Below are positions 54,801 through 59,400 of a stretch of DNA of 64,000 bases, piece after piece. The first letter of the stretch is position 1. Every line of letters starts with the position of its first letter. Below the pieces are notes generated by a model. It searched no databases and was not told the DNA's origin. It saw nothing but the letters and a program-made list of their open reading frames with translations. This stretch comes from Haliclystus octoradiatus (lineage: Eukaryota; Cnidaria; Staurozoa; Stauromedusae; Haliclystidae), in NCBI GenBank assembly GCA_916610825.1, contig OU744451.1, positions 5,979,345 to 6,043,344 on the forward strand. Direction: 5' to 3'. Position numbers and translations under genes: made by a program.

Positions 54801-55988
54801 CGTGAAGAGGGTTGCTATATTACATACAGTGATTTACATTACAAGGTATATACGTGATTACAAACGGAAGCTTTGCATTTAACAAAGGAAATACATTATG
54901 ATAAACAATAGGCACAAAATAATCCACTACACACTAACTTAAAAACTTACAAAATAAACTATTTAAACACAAATTACATTACGTCATCCGAGGCTAATTA
55001 TTAACTATATTATATCTGATTACATGAAAATGAGGCTAATTAACTACTTTAAAGAGATTACATGAAACTACTAAAATATATTTATAAACGGTCCAAACAG
55101 TATCAATAATTCCATTGCGCTTGCTACCGAATATGATAATTTATATGGTCATATGCAATATAGCTTAATTTAGAAAATTGGATATTTATAAATTGATCTT
55201 TATTTGTCAACAGATGTTCTCTGTGTAGTTTATAGAATGCATTATGACTCAGTATAAGGTCGACTGAGCCTTGATTTAATCTGAAACATCAAATGAGTAC
55301 CCTCTGAGGATGGTGGATGGAATGTTCCAGAGGGAATTGCATTGTAGTAGCTGCAACGCATCGTTGCGCATTGACAATCAAGACCTATCTGCCATGAGAT
55401 CTGTTGAAATTGATCTGCAGTGTCGCGGCTGAGATCAACAAAGAGCATTTAAAATATTTGCTCTCAGTGAAAAAAGCCACTCATCTAGAAATAGAAGAGT
55501 GGTACGGGTGCTTTCGGTAGGGCGACACCGTCTACATTACTTACTTATACAGTATGATGTTGCCATTTAGATTGCTGAATGACCACTATTGACAGGTGGT
55601 CATTATTTAGAGGGTTGATTATGTAGAATCATGAATATTCGATTTATAGCTGATCTCTGTAGATAAGCGGTTGCTATATCTGATTCAACTGCTCAATTTC
55701 TAACTTTGATGTTTTTATTCCTAGGCTGTGCTTCGGTCCATTGCAGATGCAAGGCAACGAGGAATATTCACTGTTTTTGTTATTGTCGACAACCCTCGCA
55801 ATCGTGACTCTGTCTTGGATATCAAGGTTCCGATATTCGATCCGTCATCTTCTGCTCCACCAAAGATTGAATCTTATATGGATTCTTTCCCTTTTCCATT
55901 TTATGTTGTATTGAGAGATGTAGACTCATTACCAAGTGTCCTTAGTGATGCATTGCGTCAATGGTTTGAAATGGTCAGCCAAGAGTAA
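1454..55988 (+). CDS. MDN1: Midasin (MDN1/Rea1), 3' part of a 76+-exon gene
   Basis: Giant AAA+ ATPase of the nucleolus and nucleoplasm. In the known family it strips assembly factors (Ytm1/WDR12, Rsa4/NLE1) from pre-60S ribosomes by ATP-driven pulling through its MIDAS domain. I read 76 exons with AG acceptors and GT donors (one probable GC donor). Their summed length, minus the split first codon, is 12,369 nt, exactly 4,123 codons including the TAA at 55986-55988, so the model stays in frame throughout. In the predicted fragment AAA3 (partial) is residues 1-216, AAA4 217-553, AAA5 554-862, AAA6 863-1206, linker 1207-3273, acidic tail 3274-3806 and MIDAS region 3807-4122. Human midasin is about 5,600 residues, so roughly a quarter lies upstream of the window. 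No frameshift or in-frame stop was found, so the gene looks intact here. Individual exon borders in the poorly conserved linker are the least certain part. Confidence 0.95.
1831..2094. mobile_element. Inverted-repeat element starting AGAGCCATCTATTTACAAG
   Basis: About 264 bp, beginning AGAGCCATCTATTTACAAG and ending in the near complement ATAGATAGATGGCTCT. It has no coding capacity. Further copies lie at about 26573-26796 (opposite orientation) and 48556-48790 (decayed), all in MDN1 introns. This looks like a non-autonomous DNA transposon family; the superfamily is unknown. Confidence 0.7.
3798..6188 (+). CDS. MDN1: MDN1 exons 6-11: AAA4 module
   Basis: Exons 3798-3922, 4243-4378, 4854-5120, 5524-5629, 5709-5778 and 5881-6188. 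Walker A GETGCGKTT is split across the exon 6/7 junction. It is followed by FLGGLRPVRQ, Walker B MMLIDEISLADDSVLER, sensor-1 VATMNPGGDYGKKE and arginine-finger region SPALRNRF. All catalytic residues are present, so the module should bind and probably hydrolyse ATP. Exon 8 holds the entire Walker B to sensor-1 segment. The donor of exon 11 opens the intron that carries the long TTG repeat. Confidence 0.95.
3957..4190. mobile_element. Pogo-like MITE, CAGTGAAACCTGTATATAAC family
   Basis: Decayed copy, opposite in orientation to the reference copy at 39023-39203, ending ATATACAGGTTTCACTGTA. It sits in the intron between exons 6 and 7, just upstream of the Walker A exon. Confidence 0.65.
6216..7126 (+). 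repeat. GTT/TTG microsatellite and minisatellite filling an MDN1 intron
   Basis: About 0.9 kb of near-pure T/G on the + strand, with GTT as the basic unit. It is interrupted by higher-order units that contain GTCATTGTCATT and TTTGTCTTTGCTGTTTTTTG and recur two to four times. It fills nearly all of the intron between exon 11 (ends 6188) and exon 12 (starts 7149). Long open frames here encode only runs of V, L, C or F (T on the minus strand) and are artefacts of the missing stop codons, not genes. Confidence 0.95.
7149..11404 (+). CDS. MDN1: MDN1 exons 12-19: AAA5 module
   Basis: Exons 7149-7360, 7455-7577, 7664-7726, 8121-8255, 9409-9516, 10105-10212, 10935-11012 and 11306-11404. Walker A is GSPGAGKTS in exon 12. 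Walker B WIILDELNLASQSVLEGLN spans the exon 13/14 junction. Next come DHRGEIYIPELGKTF, sensor-1 FACQNPLSQGGGRKGLP and arginine-finger region SFLNRF. The small-domain signature WEFNVRDLSRWCQLM is in exon 17. This is the best conserved stretch of the window and the main anchor for the gene call. Confidence 0.95.
8821..9089. mobile_element. Inverted-repeat element, TACCGTATTA termini
   Basis: About 268 bp, with outer ends reading GTACCGTATTACCACGAGTA and TATACTCATGCTAATACGGTA, near complements. GAGTCGACCC-type units repeat inside. It lies in the intron between exons 15 and 16. A related half-site lies near 1340-1425. No open frame of interest. Confidence 0.6.
10663..10855. mobile_element. Hairpin MITE, AAGCAATTGGCGCACAG termini
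   Basis: About 193 bp. The left arm has AAGCAATTGGCGCACAG and GAGCTATTGATATTTGGC; the right arm carries their near complements in reverse order and ends CTGTGCGCAAATTGCTT. The two arms pair over roughly 50 bp. It lies in the intron between exons 17 and 18. No coding capacity. Confidence 0.7.
12250..15102 (+). CDS. MDN1: MDN1 exons 20-26: AAA6 module with altered Walker B
   Basis: Exons 12250-12390, 12509-12788, 12883-13029, 13273-13429, 14276-14392, 14814-14898 and 14997-15102. Walker A GREATGKST is intact. NNSMDTTELLGSFEQVDL follows. Walker B reads WLLIDDVNI, with Asp in place of the catalytic Glu. MIFAMNPANGEISRAMRNRG is the sensor-1/arginine-finger stretch. AAA6 is also degenerate at Walker B in other midasins, so this module is probably structural or binds ATP without hydrolysis (inference from the motif). 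The Asn codon before PSVLDRLN is split across the 13430-14275 intron. Confidence 0.92.
13456..13985. mobile_element. Inverted-repeat element with TACTATTCGA ends, copy 1
   Basis: About 0.53 kb between GGGTACTATTCGATGATC near 13470 and GGTACTATTCGACGGTAG near 13966. Its sequence reappears in reverse complement at 20376-21127, including the stretches around GACAACTCGCCCTTGTTGTC and GTTCACTAT. It occupies much of the intron between exons 23 and 24 and is followed by a SINE fragment. Non-autonomous DNA transposon by inference. Confidence 0.65.
13978..14060 (-). mobile_element. SINE 3' fragment
   Basis: About 80 bp matching the 3' end of the tRNA-headed SINE family: the segment with CAGTACCACTC and CTATTTCTAGAG. 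It lies on the minus strand and directly abuts the preceding inverted-repeat element. The tRNA head is missing. Confidence 0.55.
15137..15490. repeat. Two facing copies of the TCTGACAAAAGTGGGGATCC repeat
   Basis: A minus-orientation unit (about 15137-15250) and a plus-orientation unit (about 15355-15490) face each other. Each contains an AAATTCAGAAGAAAATT-type core and a GATTTATAGGCC-type core. Other copies of the family lie near 9665-9825, 15940-16103, 29655-29815, 31790-31965, 42362-42530, 47210-47370, 52375-52550, 58670-58735 and 59985-60175. Full copies begin GTCTGACAAAAGT and end in a CTTTTGTCTGAC-like complement, so this is a short inverted-repeat family. Confidence 0.65.
16166..26300 (+). 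CDS. MDN1: MDN1 exons 27-40: helical linker, first half
   Basis: Exons 16166-16702, 17553-17638, 17737-17783, 18603-18715, 18804-18934, 20045-20205, 21365-21512, 22317-22458, 22584-22984, 23079-23305, 23763-24058, 24274-24641, 24883-25173 and 26189-26300. This is the dynein-like linker that projects from the AAA ring; it has no catalytic motifs and is mostly helical. Support comes from in-frame splicing and family matches such as FTWRDLF (exon 32), the segment LEHEIAKIDAELHSRYLAD (exon 38) and AATWQQSTRHFM (exon 39). Exon 35 seems to use a GC donor at 22985. The short exons 29 and 40 rest mainly on splice phase and are the weakest. Confidence 0.82.
18951..19469. mobile_element. Inverted-repeat element, GGCTAAATGACTTT ends
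   Basis: About 519 bp. The left end CCCGGCTAAATGACTTTGTG is mirrored by the right end AAAAGTCATTTGGCAGGGC. The segment AAGTCATTTGGCCACCC occurs twice more inside. It lies in the intron between exons 31 and 32. No coding capacity. Confidence 0.6.
19618..19735. mobile_element. Short palindromic copy of the GGGTCTGTGAACTAA family
   Basis: About 118 bp hairpin: ATAGGGTCTGTGAACTAATA on the left, TTAGTTCACAGACCTTACGG on the right, followed by GGGGCTGG. Full-length relatives are at 41990-42308 and 49483-49811; partial ones lie near 51045 and 59090-59250. Confidence 0.65.
20376..21127. mobile_element. Inverted-repeat element with TACTATTCGA ends, copy 2
   Basis: About 0.75 kb, opposite in orientation to the copy at 13456-13985 and more complete. 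One end has CTACCGTCGAATAGTC and a local hairpin around GACAACAAGGGCGAGTTGTC; the other has GATCATCGAATAGTACCC. It sits in the intron between exons 32 and 33. An antisense 96-codon frame inside it (20909-21199) has no recognisable content. Confidence 0.65.
21810..22168 (-). mobile_element. tRNA-derived SINE, near full length, minus strand
   Basis: About 360 bp in reverse orientation: the 3' tail side (CGCCCAACGGAAGG, CACTCTTCCATTTCTAGAGG) comes first and the tRNA-like head last. The head keeps a B-box relative (GGATTTGAAC on the + strand) and an A-box relative (CTGAGCTAATCCCC). It includes a middle segment missing from the copy at 26820. It lies in the intron between exons 33 and 34. Confidence 0.75.
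22985..23078 (+). other. MDN1: Probable GC-AG intron of MDN1
   Basis: Exon 35 reads in frame up to AAACAG, followed by GCATGC, and exon 36 starts in phase 0 after TTTTTGTAG. CAG/GCATGC fits the usual context of GC donors. The only in-phase GT alternative is 12 nt further on (TCC/GTGCTA) and matches the donor consensus poorly; it would add four residues. Confidence 0.55.
25195..25385. mobile_element. TTCATGAAC-palindrome MITE
   Basis: About 190 bp made of repeated TTCATGAAC units and variants, ending TTTTTTCTCAGGGG. It belongs to the same family as the cleaner copy at 38386-38573. It lies directly after exon 39. Confidence 0.7.
25443..25752 (-). mobile_element. tRNA-derived SINE, minus strand
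   Basis: About 310 bp, same family and orientation as 21810-22168. It has GACGCCCTACCGAAGG at the 3' end, CTATTTCTAGAGGAG, a B-box relative GGATTTGAACC and a final GAGCTAATCACCCC. It lies in the intron between exons 39 and 40. Confidence 0.75.
26820..27110 (+). mobile_element. tRNA-derived SINE, plus strand
   Basis: The head looks like a tRNA: GGAGGATTAGCTCAGATGG (A-box region) and GGTTCAAATCC (B-box), about 55 bp apart, which would form a Pol III promoter. The body runs through GATGGCGGATGGAATGG and GCGCATCGTTGCGCATTG to GTAGGGCGACACCATCTAC. The tail ACATTACTTACTTAATTC is shared with the copy at 55255. About 80 bp present in other copies is deleted in the middle. It lies in the intron between exons 40 and 41. 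Confidence 0.8.
27229..27388 (+). repeat. 80 bp tandem duplication
   Basis: Two adjacent copies of an 80 bp unit (27229-27308 and 27309-27388) that begins ATTGAATTTAGTCTGTATAT and ends GGGTTCATTGTAC. I see only one difference (TATATACAC against TATTTACAC). The unit derives from the pogo-like MITE family. It lies just before exon 41. Confidence 0.85.
27429..41883 (+). CDS. MDN1: MDN1 exons 41-62: helical linker, second half
   Basis: Exons 27429-27474, 28989-29479, 30624-30850, 31999-32094, 32647-32741, 32852-32952, 34240-34398, 34748-34854, 34940-35044, 35379-35667, 35749-35801, 36094-36184, 36285-36378, 36459-36573, 36653-36768, 37030-37129, 37401-37511, 38182-38273, 39233-39319, 39401-39546, 39653-39754 and 41567-41883. 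Family matches seen: SPLMKLLTGLEILLKQAQ (exon 44), SKWWHHIY (46), KVARWNDINYWAMRQANEKS (48-49), SLGLSYRKGL (52-53), EVQRCHGFTRHV (55) and the FTDLAEE end of exon 62. Exon 41 (46 nt) is small and supported mostly by phase. Exon 44 shows that the large inverted element copies on either side did not damage the reading frame. Confidence 0.85.
27475..28988 (+). other. MDN1: MDN1 intron without recognised genes
   Basis: About 1.5 kb between exons 41 and 42. It contains two GCGATCGCA motifs (27742 and 27990 regions) and a small inverted repeat around 28153-28255 (TTGGTGCTTGGTTGGTG against CACCAACCCAAGCACC). Otherwise there is only AT-rich sequence, with no supported gene. Confidence 0.6.
30937..31785 (+). 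mobile_element. ~850 bp inverted-repeat DNA element, copy 1
   Basis: Terminal inverted repeats of about 50 bp: GGGCCATTTACACTGCAGC and GGCACGGTACTCGTCAATTA at the left, the complements TAATTGACGAGTACCGTGCC and CAGTGTAAATGGCCCT at the right. Subterminal GC-rich blocks (GCGGCCCGTGC, CTCGGCCCG) recur in both halves. No coding capacity, so a non-autonomous DNA transposon by inference. It lies in the intron between exons 43 and 44; its sister copy is at 33227-34081 in the opposite orientation. Confidence 0.85.
33227..34081 (-). mobile_element. ~850 bp inverted-repeat DNA element, copy 2, inverted
   Basis: Nearly the same length and sequence as 30937-31785 but reversed: the segment with AACACCCGAGGTGTTAAC at the left of copy 1 appears complemented at the right of copy 2. 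Its ends are AGGGCCATTTACACTG and CAGTGTAAATGGCCCT. It lies in the intron between exons 46 and 47. I could not see a clear target site duplication. Confidence 0.85.
36793..36972 (+). mobile_element. Pogo-like MITE, CAGTGAAACCTGTATATAAC family
   Basis: 180 bp copy bounded by TA on each side, starting TACAGTGAAACCTGTATA and ending AGATTTGACTGTA. It lies in the intron between exons 55 and 56; see 39023-39203 for the family description. Confidence 0.75.
37544..37654. repeat. Near-perfect palindrome
   Basis: About 110 bp. CAATTATCGAACGAGATTG and ACACTGAGAATTATCAGG on the left pair with CCTGATAATTCTCAGTGT and CGAGTTTGATAATTG on the right, around a roughly 20 nt centre. It lies immediately after exon 57 and is probably a small MITE. 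Confidence 0.8.
38386..38573. mobile_element. TTCATGAAC-palindrome MITE, reference copy
   Basis: 188 bp with termini ATCCCCTGCGAAAAA and TTTTTTGCAGGGGAT. The inside is a run of TTCATGAAC palindromes and one-base variants. Relatives lie near 955-1080, 11440-11512, 16872-16962, 17024-17092, 25195-25385, 34411-34530, 37178-37350, 44416-44525, 46355-46420 and 51220-51420. No coding capacity. Confidence 0.8.
39023..39203 (+). mobile_element. Pogo-like MITE, reference copy
   Basis: 181 bp. Ends are TA-CAGTGAAACCTGT and ACAGGTTTGACTG-TA, which suggests TA target duplication and pogo/Tigger-like termini (inference from the CAGT start and TA flanks). The body carries AGTGACCACTGTAGACAGG-type repeats. 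Further copies: 3957-4190, 7748-8038, 11520-11735, 13060-13214, 35842-36015, 36793-36972, 47604-47791, 48975-49118 and 55552-55692, plus the tandem unit at 27229. Confidence 0.8.
39990..41480. mobile_element. CATGAAAATG-family repeat split by a later insertion
   Basis: The halves at about 39990-40060 and 41346-41480 together match the uninterrupted copy at 49806-50033: GTGAAATTTCGTTGC on the left, GGCATTTTCACATT and AAATTTGTGGTTTTCAC on the right. The 1,285 bp element at 40061-41345 sits between them. Other copies lie near 590-800, 2930-3000, 3108-3180 and 30370-30500. Confidence 0.75.
40061..41345. mobile_element. TTAA-flanked inverted-repeat transposon (piggyBac-like, non-autonomous)
   Basis: 1,285 bp with a 10 bp perfect inverted repeat GGGGGTTCGC and TTAA immediately outside both ends (40057-40060 and 41346-41349). 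TTAA duplication is the hallmark of piggyBac-type transposition, so that is the likely class. Internal frames of 104 (40321-40635) and 80 codons (40979-41221) have no recognisable domain, and no transposase is visible. It is inserted in an older repeat in the intron between exons 61 and 62. Confidence 0.75.
41990..42308. mobile_element. Inverted-repeat element, GGGTCTGTGAACTAA family, full copy
   Basis: About 320 bp with terminal inverted repeats of about 45 bp: CTGCGTACCAGCCCCGAGG and ACCATAGGGTCTGTGAACTA at the left, with TAGTTCACAGACCCTATGG and CCTCGGGGCTGGTCGCAG at the right. The interior is AT-rich. It lies in the intron between exons 62 and 63. Confidence 0.8.
43113..50281 (+). CDS. MDN1: MDN1 exons 63-70: Asp/Glu-rich tail
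   Basis: Exons 43113-43247, 43531-43891, 46529-46708, 47426-47565, 47894-48148, 48347-48466, 49220-49435 and 50090-50281. Exon 63 carries the conserved GMGEGEGAKDVSDQI start of the tail. Exon 64 has DFDADLQDVDG, DDLDKQMGDV and LNEKFWGDSDDEED, all recognisable from other midasins. The rest is mostly D, E, N, Q, K and T and aligns only by composition, except the ADYDSAKDHKRAKT segment in exon 68. In the family this flexible acidic tether lets the MIDAS domain reach the ring. An extra small exon between 64 and 65 cannot be excluded. Confidence 0.9.
44775..45203 (-). pseudogene. Penelope-like GIY-YIG endonuclease fragment (inverted arm)
   Basis: Minus-strand frame matching the last ~140 residues of the plus-strand copy almost exactly (one visible difference is YERTDEH for YERIDEH). 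It covers the end of the thumb region and the GIY-YIG endonuclease (VIYHFKC...DYVGYT), with NEMLAIQELKPTLN near the C-terminus. It lacks the reverse transcriptase and is a dead fragment. Confidence 0.8.
45201..46082 (+). pseudogene. Penelope-like RT C-terminus plus GIY-YIG endonuclease, 5'-truncated
   Basis: Open frame of about 293 codons ending TAA at 46080-46082, without an ATG start at the break. The first ~170 residues fit the palm/thumb end of a Penelope-type reverse transcriptase (NNRKEAENLLSILNAAHSS, ELEENKNLPFLGIKM). Residues ~200-285 are a GIY-YIG nuclease: VIY for GIY, YVG for YIG, the Cys/His positions C201, C208, C211 and C220, the HLYERIDEH helix and a terminal PTLN. The fingers and the active-site Asp pair are missing, so the element cannot move by itself. 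Confidence 0.85.
47604..47791 (+). mobile_element. Pogo-like MITE, CAGTGAAACCTGTATATAAC family
   Basis: 188 bp copy starting TACAGTGAAACCTGTC and ending GGTTTGATTGTA, in the intron between exons 66 and 67. Confidence 0.75.
49483..49811. mobile_element. Inverted-repeat element, GGGTCTGTGAACTAA family, full copy
   Basis: About 329 bp, close to the copy at 41990-42308, with CCATAGGGTCTGTGAACTAA at the left and CCGACCCTATGGTTTCAG and CCTCGGGGCTGGTACGCAGG at the right. It directly abuts the CATGAAAATG-family repeat at 49806-50033. It lies in the intron between exons 69 and 70. Confidence 0.8.
49806..50033. repeat. Uninterrupted CATGAAAATG-family repeat
   Basis: About 228 bp. On this strand it reads as variants of TTTTCATGACATTTTCAT and GGCATTTCCAAGGCAATTTC. 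It serves as the empty-site reference for the nested insertion at 40061-41345. Confidence 0.7.
50382..55988 (+). CDS. MDN1: MDN1 exons 71-76: pre-MIDAS segment and MIDAS/VWA domain, stop codon
   Basis: Exons 50382-50581, 50668-50842, 50923-50996, 51949-52063, 52797-52919 and 55725-55988. Conserved landmarks in order: LCEQLRLVLEPTVASKM, then GDFRSGKRLSMRKVIPYIAS, then KDKIWLRRSK. The metal-binding motif LAVDDSSSM (DxSxS) follows, then FESLAVISNAL, SFGDTIQ, LLIVSDGRGIFVEGKE, DSVLDIKVPIFDPS, and finally FPFPFYVVLRDVDSLP and LSDALRQWFE. This domain grips the ubiquitin-like domains of Rsa4/NLE1 and Ytm1/WDR12 in characterised midasins. The last intron (52920-55724) is the longest in the gene and holds an LTR element and a SINE. 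Confidence 0.96.
50997..51948 (+). other. MDN1: MDN1 intron with repeat debris
   Basis: About 950 bp. It contains a fragment of the GGGTCTGTGAACTAA family near 51045-51120, a decayed TTCATGAAC MITE at about 51220-51420, a short TAA run near 51600 and otherwise AT-rich sequence. No gene is seen. Confidence 0.6.
53669..54931. mobile_element. Miniature LTR element with CACT target duplication
   Basis: Two direct repeats, 53669-54002 (334 bp) and 54587-54931 (345 bp), flank a 584 bp interior. Both begin TGTAGCGGGTGGAATGA and end AATAATCCACTACA, so each has the TG...CA form with a 5 bp inverted end (TGTAG/CTACA). CACT occurs directly before the first repeat (53665-53668) and after the second (54932-54935). 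The repeats differ by scattered substitutions and small indels, so the insertion is not recent. The interior has no gag or pol, which suggests a TRIM-like or internally deleted LTR element. I could not identify a primer-binding site or polypurine tract. Confidence 0.8.
55255..55550 (+). mobile_element. tRNA-derived SINE, 5'-truncated
   Basis: About 295 bp. It begins after the tRNA-like head (AAGGTCGACTGAGCCTTG) and runs through GGATGGTGGATGGAATG and ATCGTTGCGCATTGACAATC to the shared tail TCTACATTACTTACTTAT. It keeps the middle segment that is deleted in the copy at 26820. It lies in the last MDN1 intron. Confidence 0.75.
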
Positions 55989-56431
55989 TATAGATCGAAG
56001 ATAATGTGTTTTTAATATTTTTATGAAACCAGTTGAATATAAATATATGATATATCAGTGATAAATATATGATATTTTATAGTACTTAGCTATTTAAAAT
56101 TATGGGGATTTTTTTTTTATTTTCAACATCAATATTGATCGTGTATATTTATCTCTTTGAATACGTGTCTCTTAATCGCGTGACTTAATCATCCCTGAAC
56201 GAGACTTTAGTTACCGCTGACCGTAGCATCTTCATTCGCCATTCACAAACTTAAAAAACAAGAAGAACAAAATTTATTTATTTATTATAATGGAGTTTGG
56301 CCGCTTTAAATGGACTGCCTACTTGGATTAGCATTATTTGGTTTTCTTATGTAATGTCACTCCTCTTTTATATTCCGGTTGATTTTGCTTCGCATGAGAT
56401 ATTATCAATTTTTCAGGCTTTTCTTTGGTTA
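55989..56431 (+). other. MDN1 3' UTR and spacer to the TMEM39-like gene
   Basis: 443 bp between the MDN1 stop and the next start codon. AT-rich, with tandem ATAAATATATGATAT-like units near 56040-56080. I see no exact AATAAA; AATATA variants are present. It must hold the MDN1 transcript end and the promoter of the next gene, but no element can be assigned. Confidence 0.5.
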
Positions 56432-59400
56432 ATGCCAGTCCCTCGTAAATCTTCCAGTTACCGCAGCGGAGGGAAATCTTCACGTTTGACAGACAGGTAT
56501 ATACATTAACAAATACGTTATAGCGCCAACAGCAAATTATTGATTCATCTATGTTATAGTTTGATGTTATACAGCTGTTTGTGGGGCCATTTAACTAAAT
56601 GTGTTAACCAGCATGTGATTTCATGAGATCACTCAGCTGTAACTTAAAAAGGCTTGTTCCCTGCTCATAATCAAACGGCTAATCGATTTTATTACCCTCT
56701 TTCACTGAACACAAACATATATAAAACATTAACGAGCAGTTTTAATTGTTTATGATGATTGGACAATTACAGAGTGGTCATGCTGCAGTTGCTAGCTGGC
56801 ATATTACGAGCTAGGTAGCTTAGAAGAGTTAAAACTAAGTCTTGAAAAGCCTGTCTAAGCCATTTGAAATTGAAATAGTCCTATATCTCCAGAATGTCGA
56901 ATGTCATTTTGACCATGTTTTGACCTATAAATAGTTGAGTTTACAGTAAGTTCAGTTATTTTGTGCAACTTTACAAGGCTATCAATTTTATTTTGCATCA
57001 GAAAAAGATATATTTATCAATTATCAAAACAAAATACCTACACTTTAGGTATGTACTTGTACATTGCATGTCTGCCAGGAAACGATCCAGTCAATAATAT
57101 TGCTGGTCAGGAAGTCTAATTACAATAAGATAAAACAGGATTTATTTAAAACAACACATCATTATGCATGTATCATCGGGGGTTGACCCCTGGGGGTTGA
57201 CCCCTGGGCTCCTGTGGGAGATTAGTTGAGTTTTGCTGAGAAGTGGATGCCCTGAGGGGAAATGGATTTGATTCCTCTTGCAAATTTTTATTTCTATCCT
57301 ACCCCTGTGTAACCCCCAGGTAATGTAGTTTTTATAAAACAAATAGATATTTATTACAGACTTTCACGGGCATAGCATCTTTACATTAACAAATTTTTGT
57401 TGTTATAGAATCCATACTTGATATCGACCTATCTAATAAATGCATTATTAACCTTGAGTTTATTAAATATTGCATCATAATTTGGATCCAGCATTAAGCC
57501 TTTCCTCACATTATCTACTTTTAAATTTACGGTATTTCCATTTGCATGTCTGTAGTATGTAAGGTGGGATTCACAATGCCGCTTTAGATGCAACATGCTT
57601 GAAACAATTGCAATACCAACTTCCACCTCGTCAGCATCAACAAATAAAGTGTTGTTAGGTGAAACAGAATTTAATTTAGACAAGGAAGACAAACCCCCAA
57701 AAATTTTTTACCTTGCAACTTCATGATACTCGGGTTAGTAATGTTTCATTGATATTTTTTGGGGGATTTTCGACTATGACTTCTACTACTACTTCGACAT
57801 GCTTTGGGATAAACTAAAATGGTACCAAATTTTGCAAATAAAATCCGGTGCTTTCCACTTTTGGCTTCCAAACTTTCTACTTTTTTCAACAGCAAAATAT
57901 GAAGTGGAATATTTTCTCAATTACATTACGGCTTCGATCAGCTTTTCTACAAAGATTTCTTCATGAATTCATTTTTAACCAGTTAAGCCAGAAAGAGGAC
58001 TCACAACTCAATATAAGCTATAAGCATACATTTGCATGCAACTCAACATCTAGTTTAGGCTACATTGAATATTCAAATACAAAAAATAGAGAAATATATC
58101 CAACCCTGGTGGAGGGGAATTGTAAAATCAGTGTTGCCCCTATCCAGAGAGATTAAATTGGTTTGGTGAGACCCATTTTGCAATGCCCCAGGGGTTACCC
58201 CCTCGTGAATATAAGACCTGCCATGATCAAGCTATTGTAACCTTATGCAGTCTAAGCTCGTTAATATCACTGTCCTTGTGCAGCCAAAAATTGTGATATG
58301 AAGTGGGTTGTGATATTAATCAGAGTGAATTAGTTGAGTTTGATAGAAACCGGTTTCCAAAAATTAGTGATATTAAGCGGATTGTGATATTAAAAGAAGT
58401 GATATTACCGGGGTAACATTGTACCTGCATACAGACATAGTCAAACAAACGGCATACATGAATAATGTCAAGCACAAATAATTGTTCTCAAATTTGAATC
58501 TAATGTGAGCAAAAATGAAATTACAAAATAAATCATTTTTAAATCCAAAATTTTAGAAAATGTAAATGGTATTTTGGCCTTGCACTTGATGATGACAACC
58601 GTGGATGGTGGTTGGATCTACGGTGCTAGACCTACAAATAGATTCGACGGCAGGGTCTGACAACAAAAGGTTCAGCCTTCTGAATTTGCTCTAACCTTCC
58701 CCGGAATCTAGGATTCCTACTTTTGTTGGACCATGTTCGAGGGGGCTGACTGCACTATCTATAATTATTCATTTTGTCTCAACGATGCGTTTTATTTTTA
58801 CTTGCTAGGAATGGACATGCTTTATCTAGTCGCCAGGTGACAAAAACCATCTCGCCACTTGTCCGCCAGTCATCACCGTCCATTCCTCTGCTAACGTTAT
58901 CTCCTATTTACCATAAACCGTGTGTCATAACACCAACGTTGAGCTCAACGCAGTTTGAATCGTTGTATTTTGGTTTTCATGTCAGTATGCTAGTTTTGCA
59001 TTGTGTCAACATTTATCAATCGGTAAGATCAGCACTACCTGTTACATAATTGAAACTATGTGGAAAGTAAGCTGTTTAGCAGGATATATGCTAGCCTGCA
59101 TACCCCGAGCTATCTATTTATAAGAGTAGAGGCATGACAGAACAAAATGATGGGATGTGTATCTGGGTGTGAATAATTTACCAAATTTATATAGGTGTTA
59201 TGTTCGATGGATGGAAAATCACACATTAGTTCACAGACCCTAGGGTTTTCCTTAGTTAATTATCCCAAATCTTTATATTGATATTCTTGGAGAATGCGTT
59301 TTGAAAATAATATTTGGTTTTAGTTATTCGATCCAATGATTAGAATCGCTTGCATTTATTCCTTAAAATTTATTCAAGGTCCTAAATATCATTGACGGAT

